Assembly (NCBI GenBank): GCA_947589225.1 | Contig: CANQBC010000002.1 | Coordinates: 1 to 64,000, forward strand | DNA: 64,000 bases | Direction of reading: 5' to 3' | Source of the DNA: an uncultured Oscillospiraceae bacterium | Lineage (GTDB): Bacteria > Bacillota > Clostridia > Oscillospirales > Oscillospiraceae | In this document: positions 34,424 through 43,200 of the stretch, in pieces | Position numbering within the stretch: the first letter of the stretch is position 1 | Layout: each line of letters starts with the position of its first letter | Translations under genes and position numbers: made by a program | The notes under the pieces: model-generated | What the model was told of the DNA's origin: nothing | Seen by the model: only the letters and a program-made list of their open reading frames with translations | Database searches by the model: none

Positions 34424-34876
34424 TCATTCGATCCTTTTCGCATATACTCTTGAGAGCTCTCCGTTCATATCATTCATTTGTGTCCTATACTCGCAACCAT
34501 ATTTCTCATATAATCCAATGTGATTTGTTGATATATACGCTTCCGCGATCCGCTCTTTTTTTGCAAGCCGTTCAACTTCCTCAAACAGCGCTCCCACATA
34601 ACGATGTCCTCGATGCCTTGGGAAGGTATAGATAAAGCCCATCCAAGGCGTAAGCTCTGTTGGCTGAATATCGTCCTTTTGAGCATATGTACAAAAGGAG
34701 ATCAATTCATCGCCCTCTGTCAGCAACAGTACCTTGGAGCCTTTTCCAACAGCTTCAAAAAAAGTTCCTTTGCTGAGCAGTTCATGCAAAAAAGCGCCTC
34801 CGTCCCAATCGCTTCTCGATATCTCTTCAAGCCAGTGTTTCTGTCTGTCGCTTTCAAAAAAGTCGATCACATTCAT
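34424..34876 (-). CDS. GNAT-family N-acetyltransferase
   Basis: This ~150-aa protein has the GNAT core with MGFIYTFPRHRGHRYVGALFEEVERLAKKE (motif A, R/H-x-x-G-H/G) and HIGLYEKYGCEYRT (motif B). Base composition is clearly more AT-rich than in the neighbours, and the preceding genes on the strand are a DUF1062 remnant and a CD3324-like protein, so the patch looks acquired. The start at 34876 has purine-rich sequence before it; ATG 34888 is an alternative. The substrate is unknown. Confidence 0.82.
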   Translation of the reverse strand: MNVIDFFESDRQKHWLEEISRSDWDGGAFLHELLSKGTFFEAVGKGSKVLLLTEGDELISFCTYAQKDDIQPTELTPWMGFIYTFPRHRGHRYVGALFEEVERLAKKERIAEAYISTNHIGLYEKYGCEYRTQMNDMNGELSRVYAKRIE

Positions 34877-35042
34877 ATATGATCCCATCCCCCGATCCCC
34901 ATTTTATGTTTCCTCTGAAGATCAGCCACACGTCGAGAAGGTTTCCGTTGGCGTTTACCCGGAACTTCCCGGAGTTTATGAAATCCCGCTTCTTTCCGCA
35001 TTTCCCGCAGCGGTGATATACCCTGAGAGTGCCCGCGCTCAT
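34854..35042 (-). pseudogene. Truncated DUF1062-like gene
   Basis: The first ~45 residues read RCGKCGKKRDFINSGKFRVN, NANGNLLDVWLIF, the N-terminal zinc-ribbon and strand pattern of DUF1062 proteins. The match then stops and the frame runs into the start of the acetyltransferase. Intact members are, as I recall, well over 150 residues. The ATG overlaps the stop of the CD3324-like gene, so it was once coupled to it. I read it as a deletion junction that placed the GNAT gene behind a truncated head. Confidence 0.6.
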
Positions 35043-35320
35043 AGGCTCTTCCCATCGGCGTGCGCCGCGGCTCTTAGGATCCTCTGGATGCTCTTTTCGG
35101 AAAGCGAATACTCATCCGCGAGGACTTTTACACAAACGCCGCTAGTATGCTTCCGACATATCTCGGCATTTCTATTTTGATAATATTGCCGCGTTTTTGT
35201 CTGGGTTCCCCAGCTCTTTTTCTCCTTACATGGGATGTATATGCTTTTTCCGCTAACATACCGCTGGATCGCCTTTATCAATTCTTCCGGCAGAACCTCG
35301 TCTGCTCTGACATAGCTCAT
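35039..35320 (-). CDS. CD3324-family helix-turn-helix protein
   Basis: This 93-aa protein begins MSYVRADEVLPEELIKAIQR and has IYIPCKEKKSWG and VLADEYSLSEKSIQRIL, matching the small CD3324-like family of Clostridia. The last segment is a helix-turn-helix like those of resolvase-type regulators. No target is known. It lies in an AT-rich patch and overlaps the DUF1062 remnant by four bases. Confidence 0.75.
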   Translation of the reverse strand: MSYVRADEVLPEELIKAIQRYVSGKSIYIPCKEKKSWGTQTKTRQYYQNRNAEICRKHTSGVCVKVLADEYSLSEKSIQRILRAAAHADGKSL

Positions 35321-35508
35321 GTGATCCTCCTCTTTCGGCGGGGATTCATCTGAGCTTAATCCTATTTTATTTTAAGCTCAGACTACTGAGCCATAACATA
35401 TTTTTTCCGCATAAACTGACGACTCCTTTCGGCGTTTTATTGTTATTCTATATTTTTTTGCGAAGAATTGCAACCTTGTCCTTATTTGTAAATAAGGCTG
35501 TTCCGCCA
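35321..35508. other. AT-rich intergenic stretch
   Basis: About 190 bases upstream of the CD3324-like gene have a markedly lower GC content than the rest of the window. I see no complete gene, only a possible promoter region for the minus-strand gene. Confidence 0.4.
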
Positions 35509-35548
35509 AAAATACGGAGCGGGGCGATCGGCCTGTACTCCGTATTTT
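35509..35548 (-). terminator. Terminator of the HAD operon
   Basis: AAAATACGGAG and CTCCGTATTTT form an 11-pair stem, followed on the minus strand by TTTTTGG. It lies downstream of the HAD gene stop at 35682. Confidence 0.65.
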
Positions 35549-35681
35549 CTGTTGTCTCAGCCCCGTCTGACAGATACCGCGTTCAAATTCTGCCTTGATT
35601 TCTTACGGGTGTCCGCCAAAAGAGCGGTTTTTTATTCTCGAAAGGATATAGCGGGCCTGTCCGGGGACGGGCGGACGGGGT

Positions 35682-36326
35682 TTACACCAGCTTTATAAGC
35701 TCCGAGGGCCTTGTTATGAGGGTCTTCGCCCCCGCCTCCTCCAAAAGCTCCCTTGAACGGAAGCCCCAGGCGACGGAGATACAGTCGATCCCCGCGGCGC
35801 GGGCGGTCTTGAGATCCACCTCCGAATCGCCCACGTACACCGTCTCGAAGGGGAAACTGTCAAGCTCCCGCATGGCCTGACGCACCGTGTCCGGCGCGGG
35901 CTTGCGGGCGACCCCCGGGCGCTCCCCGATGGCGACGGACACGTAGGCCCCGAAAAAGTGGCGCACCAGCGCTTTTGTGTTCTCGTCCGGCTTGTTGGAC
36001 ACCACGGCCGCCTTGTGCTCGCTGGCCGTGACGGCTCTGAGCATGTCCGTCACCCCCTCGTAGGGCGCGGTTTTTATAAGGTTGTGCTCCTGATAGTATT
36101 GGACGTACTCCTCACAGATCTCCTCAAAGCCCGGCGTGTTTTTGCCCTGCGGCAGAGAGCGCTCCACGAGCACGCCGGCGCCGTTGCCCACGGATTGCCG
36201 TATCTGCTCCAGCGTCCTCTCCGGGAAGCCGTATTTGCGCATGATGTAATTGACGCTGTCGCGCATATCCTCGAGCGTATTGAGCAGCGTGCCGTCCAGG
36301 TCAAAAATTACGGTTGTGTATCTCAT
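35682..36326 (-). CDS. HAD-superfamily hydrolase, phosphoglycolate phosphatase-like
   Basis: This 214-aa HAD enzyme has motif I FDLDGTLLNT, motif II AVVSNK, motif III Lys in GVARKPAPD and motif IV YVGDSEVDLKTARAAG, with a four-helix cap in between. These are features of the Gph/PpaX branch, which dephosphorylates phosphoglycolate or pyrophosphate. The substrate cannot be read from sequence. The start overlaps the stop of the 81-aa gene upstream by four bases, making a coupled three-gene operon with the TSCPD protein. Confidence 0.88.
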   Translation of the reverse strand: MRYTTVIFDLDGTLLNTLEDMRDSVNYIMRKYGFPERTLEQIRQSVGNGAGVLVERSLPQGKNTPGFEEICEEYVQYYQEHNLIKTAPYEGVTDMLRAVTASEHKAAVVSNKPDENTKALVRHFFGAYVSVAIGERPGVARKPAPDTVRQAMRELDSFPFETVYVGDSEVDLKTARAAGIDCISVAWGFRSRELLEEAGAKTLITRPSELIKLV

Positions 36327-36568
36327 TCCGAAATGTCGATCCCCCAGTCGGCCATGACCTTGTTCAAGAGCCTGGTCAGCGCCACGACACCGTCTTTCGT
36401 GATAAGGACGCTGGCCACCTCGTCCACCACTTGGGCCGACACGTCAGTGAGGGCGCCCTGCTTCATGGAGAAGTTGTGCTCTGTGTATATGTGGGCGAAG
36501 GACAGGGCTATATCGGCCTTGCTCTTGTTGCTGGTGACGTTGAAGGTGTTAGCAAATATGGGCTTCAT
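36323..36568 (-). CDS. Conserved-looking 81-aa protein of unknown function
   Basis: The sequence begins MKPIFANTFNVTSNKSKADI and ends LLNKVMADWGIDISE. It has an alternating beta pattern with a C-terminal helix, loosely recalling DUF3467-type proteins, but I do not assign a family. It overlaps both neighbours by four bases, which supports real translation. Confidence 0.65.
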   Translation of the reverse strand: MKPIFANTFNVTSNKSKADIALSFAHIYTEHNFSMKQGALTDVSAQVVDEVASVLITKDGVVALTRLLNKVMADWGIDISE

Positions 36569-36825
36569 GCGCCCGCCTCCTCGTCCAGGGCCTCCTGCAG
36601 GGCAATGGCTATCTGATCGGGGCAGGAAGTGCCGCGCATCCCGCACTGGGTGCCCTTCAGGCGCGGGATCACGTCCTCGGCCCGCTGGCCGCGCAGAAGG
36701 GCGCAGATGCCCTTGAGATTGCCGTTGCAGCCTCCCTCAACGGTGATGTTCTGGATCACACCGTCCTCAAGTACAATGTCATATCTGCGCGAACAGACGC
36801 CGTGGGGGAAAAATACTTTCTCCAT
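36565..36825 (-). CDS. TSCPD-domain protein
   Basis: This 86-aa protein ends with the domain signature CGMRGTSCPDQIAIAL, preceded by VEGGCNGNLKGICALLRGQ. The TSCPD domain also occurs at the end of some ribonucleotide reductases; free-standing copies are common in Clostridia and of unknown role. ATG 36825 follows GAAAGGAAG; longer in-frame starts lack such a site. Confidence 0.85.
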   Translation of the reverse strand: MEKVFFPHGVCSRRYDIVLEDGVIQNITVEGGCNGNLKGICALLRGQRAEDVIPRLKGTQCGMRGTSCPDQIAIALQEALDEEAGA

Positions 36826-36887
36826 TTTTTCTCTTCCTTTCCTTGTGGATTTGTCCCTATTATAACCCTCTTTCTCCCCGCTTGCAA

Positions 36888-36916
36888 TCATATTTTTTCA
36901 TTTCGGCGCATACTCT
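36888..36916 (+). promoter_or_regulatory. Sigma-E-like promoter of spoIIP
   Basis: TCATATT (36888-36894) is followed after exactly 14 bases by CATACTCT (36909-36916). This fits the Bacillus sigma-E consensus (K-M-ATATT, N14, CATACANT) except at one -10 position. It ends 24 bases before the spoIIP ATG. Mother-cell expression agrees with the known timing of spoIIP. Confidence 0.75.
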
Positions 36917-36939
36917 CCCACAGCAAAGGAGGGTACCCC

Positions 36940-38142
36940 ATGAAAACAAAAGCGCGTGAAAAGGGCCGCATCACCGTGAAGGCCGTGGCTGTAAGGCTTG
37001 CCGCGGTGCTGGCTCTGTGCGTCATATTGCGGCTTGCCGCGGATCCCGCCGGACGCCCCCGGGGCTTTCCGGACAAGCTGGGCACCGCCGTTCTGGCCTC
37101 CGCCCTCCCCGGCGCGCGGTGTGCCGTCCCCGACCCCGGCCTTGTTGTCCTGGCCTCCGTCCTTCCCGGCACAAGCAGCCCGCACGCCTCCGCCGGGAGC
37201 TCCTCCCGCCCCACGGTCAGGAAGCCCCCGGCCAAGCTCCCCTCCTCCCCGTCCGTGGACGCCGGCACGCCCCCCGACGGCGCCGAAGCCACCGCTCCGC
37301 CCGACAGCGGGGGCCAACCCTCCGCCCCGGCCCCGGATGCCTCCCCCGGCGCCGGCGCTCCGCAAAACGACGCCATCGGCACCACGATCACCGGGAACGG
37401 CAGCGGCTATCAGAACGCCGGAGACGGTATCTATCTGAACAACAGGACCGATTACGACATTGACGTGGAGGAATACCTCTCAAAGCCCCTGGGCTTTTCC
37501 GCTTCCTCCGGAGCGGCGGTGCTGATAATCCACACCCACGGCTCCGAGGCATACAACCCCGCCGGTGAGGACGTCTACGTCCCCTCCGACCCCTCCCGGA
37601 CGGAGGACACGCGCTTCAATGTGGTCAGGGTCGGCGACGAGCTGGAGAGCGTCCTCACCGCCCGCGGCATAACCGTCATCCACGACCGGGAGCTCTACGA
37701 CTACCCCAGTTACACCGGCTCCTACGACCGCTCCATGGCCTCCATAAAGCGCCATCTCGAGGAACATCCGGAGATAAAGGTGGTCATCGACCTGCACCGG
37801 GACGCGCTGGAGGGGGACGGCAAGCTCTACAAGACCGTGGCCGACGTGGGCGACACCCCCTGCGCCCAGGTGATGCTCATCTGCGGCTCCGACTTCTCGG
37901 GCCTCAATCACCCGGACTGGCGCGACAACCTGACCTTCGCCCTGATGCTCCAGCGGGAGATGGTCGCCGACTACCCCACCCTGGCCCGCCCGCTGAAAAT
38001 ATCCGAATACCGCTACAACCAGAACGCCACCACCGGCTCGCTGATCGCGGAGGTCGGGACAAACGGAAACACCCTGCAGGAGGCCATTACCGCCGCGCGG
38101 TATTTCGGGGAGTGTCTGGCGGACGTGCTGACACAGTCGTAA
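36940..38142 (+). CDS. spoIIP: Stage II sporulation protein P
   Basis: This 400-aa cell-wall amidase/endopeptidase acts with SpoIID and SpoIIM to thin septal peptidoglycan during engulfment. It has an N-terminal membrane anchor (~17-35), a Pro/Ala/Ser-rich linker (to ~145) and the catalytic domain with VLIIHTHGSEAY, RSMASIKRHLEEHPEIKVVID, DLHRDAL and RYNQNATTGSLIAEVGTNGN, including the expected His and Glu. ATG 36940 follows AAAGGAGGG. It indicates a spore-forming organism. Confidence 0.94.
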   Translation: MKTKAREKGRITVKAVAVRLAAVLALCVILRLAADPAGRPRGFPDKLGTAVLASALPGARCAVPDPGLVVLASVLPGTSSPHASAGSSSRPTVRKPPAKLPSSPSVDAGTPPDGAEATAPPDSGGQPSAPAPDASPGAGAPQNDAIGTTITGNGSGYQNAGDGIYLNNRTDYDIDVEEYLSKPLGFSASSGAAVLIIHTHGSEAYNPAGEDVYVPSDPSRTEDTRFNVVRVGDELESVLTARGITVIHDRELYDYPSYTGSYDRSMASIKRHLEEHPEIKVVIDLHRDALEGDGKLYKTVADVGDTPCAQVMLICGSDFSGLNHPDWRDNLTFALMLQREMVADYPTLARPLKISEYRYNQNATTGSLIAEVGTNGNTLQEAITAARYFGECLADVLTQS

Positions 38143-38213
38143 GCTCCGCGTCAGACCGCCGGGTCGCGCTTCGCGCGGACAGGCGGCCTCTCCCAAAAAT
38201 TCAAAATTACCTC

Positions 38214-38242
38214 TTGACAAATCTGATTTACCGTATTAAAAT
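38214..38242 (+). promoter_or_regulatory. Promoter of the T-box-trpB unit
   Basis: A perfect TTGACA is followed after 17 bases by TAAAAT, about 16 bases before the T-box structure begins. Confidence 0.75.
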
Positions 38243-38257
38243 CGATTTATAAACCGA

Positions 38258-38525
38258 TGATTCAGAGAAGTACCCGCGTATACTTGCTCACAGAGAGCCG
38301 CCGGCGGTGGGATGGCGGCAGTGAAGGGCACGGCGAATGGACTGATGAGGGTGAATCGAACCCCGAGAGGGCAGTAGAGGAAACGGGTGCTCCCGTTACA
38401 GGGCGTGGTCAATGGAAGTTGACCGTGAGTGGGCGTATATTACGTCAATCTGGGTGGCACCGCAGAGACTTGACCGTCTTTGTCCCGAGAAAACCATTCT
38501 CAGGGACAAGGGCGTTTTTCTTTGT
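38258..38525 (+). ncRNA. T-box riboswitch, tryptophan-specific
   Basis: The leader has the T-box motif TGGGTGGCACCGCAG (38451-38465), a hairpin AACGGG/CCCGTT before it and a terminator TTGTCCCGAGAA/TTCTCAGGGACAA (38480-38509) followed by GGGCGTTTTT. In Stem I the specifier appears to be TGG at 38338-38340 (GCGAATGGACTGATGAG), which would read tRNA-Trp. Uncharged tRNA-Trp would bind and permit trpB transcription. Confidence 0.9.
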
Positions 38526-38552
38526 CCCGAAAAAATGAAAGGAGCAAAAGTT

Positions 38553-39932
38553 ATGAACGAGCAGAAGATCCCCTACAAAATTTACCTCTCCGAAGAGGAA
38601 ATGCCCAGGAATTGGTACAACGTCCGGGCCGACATGAAGGTGAAGCCCGCGCCGCTGGTGAACCCCGGCACCCTCCAGCCCATGACCGCCGCCGACCTGG
38701 CCCCTGTTTTCTGCGACGAGCTTATCGCCCAGGAGCTGGACAACGACACCCGTGAGGTCCCCATCCCCGAGGAGATCCTGGGCTTCTACAAAATGTACCG
38801 CCCCTCGCCCCTGGTGCGGGCCTACTGCCTGGAGGAGAAGCTTCAGACCCCCGCCCACATCTACTACAAGTTTGAGGGCAACAACACCTCCGGCTCCCAC
38901 AAGCTCAACTCCGCCATTGCCCAGGCGTATTACGCCAAGAAGCAGGGCCTCAAGGGCGTCACCACCGAGACGGGGGCCGGTCAATGGGGCACCGCCCTCT
39001 CCATGGCCTGCGCCTATCTGGGACTGGACTGCAAGGTCTACATGGTGAAGGTCAGCTACGAGCAGAAGCCCTTCCGCCGGGAGGTGATGCGCACCTACGG
39101 CGCCAGCGTCACCCCCAGCCCCTCCATGGAGACCGCCGTGGGCCGGAAGATCCTGGCCGAGCACCCCGGCACCACCGGCTCCCTGGGCTGCGCCATCAGC
39201 GAGGCCGTGGAGGTGGCCACCTCCAACCCCGGCTACCGGTACGTCCTGGGCTCCGTCTTAAACCAGGTGTTGCTGCACCAGTCCGTCATCGGTCTTGAGA
39301 CAAAGATCGCTCTCGATAAGTACGGCGTCATCCCCGACATCATCATCGGCTGCGCCGGCGGCGGCTCGAACCTGGGCGGCCTCATCTCCCCCTTCATGGG
39401 CGAGAAGCTCCGGGGCGAGCGCGACTACCGGATCATCGCCGTGGAGCCGGCCTCCTGCCCCAGCTTCACCCGGGGCAAGTTCGCCTATGATTTCTGCGAC
39501 ACCGGCATGATCTGCCCGCTTGCCAAGATGTACACCCTGGGGGCCGGCTTCATCCCCTCCCCCAACCACGCCGGAGGACTCCGCTTCCACGGCATGAGCC
39601 CCGTCCTCTCTCAGCTCTACCACGACGGGTACATGGAGGCCGTGGCGGTGGAGCAGACCGCCGTCTTTGAGGCCGCGGAGTTTTTCGCCCGCACCGAGGG
39701 CATCCTCCCCGCGCCGGAGTCCAGCCACGCCATCAAGGTCGCCATCGACGAGGCGAAGAAGTGCAAGGAGACGGGCGAGGCCAAGAACATCGTCTTTGGC
39801 CTCACCGGCACCGGCTATTTCGATCTGGTGGCCTACGAGCAGTTCAACAACGGCGCCATGACCGACCACATCCCCACCGACGAGGAGCTGGCCGTTGGCC
39901 TTGCCGCCCTTCCCCCTCAGCCCAAGGCGTGA
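38553..39932 (+). CDS. trpB: Tryptophan synthase beta subunit, TrpB2-like
   Basis: This 459-aa PLP enzyme is longer than typical TrpB1 (about 400). It has the PLP-lysine region NNTSGSHKLNSAIAQ, then TETGAGQWGTA, the phosphate-binding CAGGGSN and late FGLTGTGYFD. These features place it in the TrpB2 group, which condenses indole with serine and often lacks a TrpA partner. No other trp gene is adjacent. The Trp T-box immediately upstream shows that it responds to tryptophan starvation, and an AAAGGAG site precedes ATG 38553. It may recycle scavenged indole. Confidence 0.93.
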   Translation: MNEQKIPYKIYLSEEEMPRNWYNVRADMKVKPAPLVNPGTLQPMTAADLAPVFCDELIAQELDNDTREVPIPEEILGFYKMYRPSPLVRAYCLEEKLQTPAHIYYKFEGNNTSGSHKLNSAIAQAYYAKKQGLKGVTTETGAGQWGTALSMACAYLGLDCKVYMVKVSYEQKPFRREVMRTYGASVTPSPSMETAVGRKILAEHPGTTGSLGCAISEAVEVATSNPGYRYVLGSVLNQVLLHQSVIGLETKIALDKYGVIPDIIIGCAGGGSNLGGLISPFMGEKLRGERDYRIIAVEPASCPSFTRGKFAYDFCDTGMICPLAKMYTLGAGFIPSPNHAGGLRFHGMSPVLSQLYHDGYMEAVAVEQTAVFEAAEFFARTEGILPAPESSHAIKVAIDEAKKCKETGEAKNIVFGLTGTGYFDLVAYEQFNNGAMTDHIPTDEELAVGLAALPPQPKA

Positions 39933-40164
39933 CCCGGCCCCGAAGCCCCCTGGCGCGAAACGATCCATCGCGCCGTCCGCCCCCGTCAAACGCCGTCCGC
40001 TATTTAAGGGCCTTTCCTAATGCGCGGGCGCGCCTGTCCCGGCGGATCGTCTGCGTGTTTTATTTAGCCGGCGCCGGGGCATGTCTTGCCGGCGGGCAAT
40101 ATACTCATCTGTAAAACATACCCCTGCGGGGATCCCCGCTATGAACAAGGCCCTTTCAGGGTGA
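39933..40164. other. GC-rich intergenic stretch after trpB
   Basis: About 230 bases with short inverted repeats (for example CTGCGGGGATCCCCGC near 40123) but no supported gene. Confidence 0.4.
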
Positions 40165-40210
40165 AAAAGGGACATGACCGCCCACCGGCGCGTCATGTCC
40201 CTTTTATTTT
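40165..40210. terminator. Bidirectional terminator between trpB and the BlaR1-like gene
   Basis: A perfect 14-pair stem AAAAGGGACATGAC/GTCATGTCCCTTTT with T-runs on both strands lies 28 bases after the minus-strand stop. Confidence 0.9.
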
Positions 40211-40238
40211 GGGCCCGGCCTTTCTTAAACCGGCCGCC

Positions 40239-43200
40239 TCATTCCGCCTTGAAGGGAGAATCCCACTTCTCCCAGCCCGCGGTCATGCGGACGGCGCCTG
40301 TGTAGGCGTCCACCACGGCGGTGCAGGTATCGCGCCAGGGGACGCCCTCCTTCCTATACTCGTCGCTCTGGAAATTGAAATAGTAGGCCGGGGTCAGCTC
40401 GTTCCGGTCGTTTGTGAAGAAGTCGCTCCAGCCCAGGGTGACGCTCACCGGCTCCGGGGCCTTGATGAGTTCGCTCCGATACGTCCCGTCGCCCTCCACG
40501 GCGTTGAGGTGCGCCGTGCTTCTGGCGTAGTTGACGCAGTAGAGGGCCTGTTCCGGCGTCAGGAACCACCGGGGCGCGTCCCCGGTGACGGCGGAGACGG
40601 CCGGGAGGGAGACGGAGAAGTCGGTCACCCGGCCGTCCACCACATAGGCGTAGACGCTGCTGCGCATGAAGGGCAGTCCGTCCAGCGTGAGGGACCAGCC
40701 CACCATGTGTTCCTCGCCGTCGGCCTGGAGCTGGGAGGGGTCCCCCGCCGTCAGGCTCTCCATGCCGAACACCGCCGCCATCGCCCGCGCGGCGGCCACG
40801 GACTCCCCGGCGGTGACCGGGTTCCCCGTGAAATAGGGGGCCGTCTCGGTGTAGTCGTTCCGGGCGGAGTAGCTGATGACAAGGTCGCTCCCGTCCACGC
40901 CGCCCGCGCGGATCACCTCCCGGAACCCGTCCACCATGGGGGCGGCCAACTCAAGGCCCCTGTCGGTGTTCGACACGGTGACGTCGCCGCCCCACAGCGT
41001 CGCCGCCGCCCTGGAAAGCCGCTCCTCCAAAGCCGCCCCGTCCCACCAGGCGTCGCCGCCCAGGTCGATCTTCCACTCGTGGAGCTTTGAAAGGTCCGCC
41101 AGAGTGTCAAAGCCCTCAAACTGCCGCCCCTCCAGCTCCGGGAGGACAGACCCGGCGTCAAGGGGCCGCGCCGGCGCCCAATCGGGCATGGCCGCGATGC
41201 CCAGTGCGGCGGAGGGCAGCTCCGGGGACCAGGTGAACGGCTCCTGCTTCTGGGGTATGCCCTCAAAGGTGGGCGGGGTCATGTTTTCCGTCCTCTCCGC
41301 CATCAGGGAGCCGATTTTTCCCCGAAGCGTCTGGGCCAGATCTCCCACCTCCGGGTCGTCCCGGAGGCCGTACATCAGCGTGTCGATCCGATCCGCCGTC
41401 TCCGCGTCCGCAGCCGCGCCCTGGGCGGCCAGGTCCAGATTCGCCTCCGCGTCCCCCGCCGTCAAAAGGCCGCAAAGGAAGCCTTTGGCGTCGGCCTCCA
41501 TGAGCTGCGGGTAGTGCGCCGCCCGGCGGGAACGATAGAAATCGCTGTCAAGGCCCTCGCCGAAGAGGAGCGCGTAAAACTCCCCGCTCCCCGCCGCGTG
41601 GGAGACGCCCGTACGGGCGTCGAAGAGGAAAAAGACCGTCCCGCCGGGGTAGGTCCCCTTCACGAGAAGCGCGTCGTCGCTCAGCCAGCACAGCGTCTCA
41701 CAACTGGCACCGCCATAGCCCTCCGGCACGGGGACGGTCTGCTCCACGCCGGAGCTTCCGTTCACCGTCACCCGCGGGACGCCGGAGCTGTCCTTGAAGG
41801 TCTGCGCCCAGCGGCTGTGGGCCTCGTTCATGGGGAAGTCGTCGTAGGTCATGGCCTCGATGTAGTCCTCCAGGGCCTCCTCTACCGCCGCAAGCGCCAG
41901 ACCCGCCGGATCGCTCACCGCCTGATGGCCTGTGATCATCTCCCGGAAAGCGTCAAAATCCCCGGAGGCCTTGCCGTAGACCAGCAGCTGTGCCGCGTTT
42001 TCCCGTGCCCTCTGGTCTTGAGAACCCAATTCCGTCAGAAATCTCTCCGGGTCAAGGTCGAATATCTCCACGTAGACGTCTGCCAGCAGCTCGCTGGTGG
42101 CGCCGTCGCTCTGGGCGCATTTTTCAAAGAGGGAGGCGTAAAATTCCGGGTCGGATTGGGGGTATGCCCACTCGTCCCCCAGGGTGTAGAGGGCCAATTC
42201 TCCCTCCGGCGTGTCCAGCAGCAGCCAGAAGGGTCCTTCCCAATAGCTGTCGTGGGGGGTCAGCGCCGCGTCCGGATCGTCCCTGAGGGCGATGTCATAG
42301 AGCTTGCCCTCCCGAATGTCCAGCGCCTTATATTTTCCGCCCTGGCGGAGAAGGGCGCAGTTGCCGTTAAAGTCGTTCCACATCACGAACCTGTCGAACC
42401 CCTCGCCCCGCCAGACCTCGTCGCCCCGCGTCTCGCCGGTGGAGTCGTCACAGATCCTGGCCATGCCGCTCTCCGACACGTTGAGCCGCCAGCCCATGGG
42501 GGTGAAGGAGACAAAATCCGTGTCGGCGTTGACATCGGTACTTTCTCCGGCTTCGCCCTCCGCGCCTCCGTCCCGCTCAAAGAGCGCGCCGTCGGGGAGC
42601 CGGATGTACGAAAACGCATCGGAGGCCCCGGCGTTGTAGACGAGGGCGCCGTCCCTGAGATCAAAGGTGAAGGTTCGCCCGTACCCGCCGCTCTCCGTGA
42701 CGGTCACGCGGGTCTTCTCCAACTTCCAGGTTCCCTCGCCCAGAACGCTGGAGGCGTAGCCCTCGGAGTACTCCACGGTTCCGTCCTCCCGGAGCAGGAT
42801 CCAGAAGCCGCCGCCCATGTTCCGATTGACTTCGGAGGTCAGGACGTACCGCCCCGCCAGATCCTCCTTATCGTCCCTGGGGTCCGTCAGGAAGCACACC
42901 GCCAGCACGGCACAGACCAGGACGGAGAGCGCCGTCAGCCACAAAACGGGCTTTTTCCATTGCAGCACGTTCTTCACCCGCTGCGTCAGCTTCCCCTCCC
43001 CGAAGGCCACGGGGCAGGCCGCCACGTGGCGGTGGAAGGTCACCGCCGACAGGAGCGCCTGGGAGTAGGCTTTTTTCGCCCCGGCCCCCAGCTCCTTCAG
43101 GACGGCCTCGTCACAGGCAAGCTCGATGTCCCGGCACAGCAGGACATACGCAAGCCACACCAGCGGGTTGAACCAGTAGACCGCCAGCACCAAAAACGCC

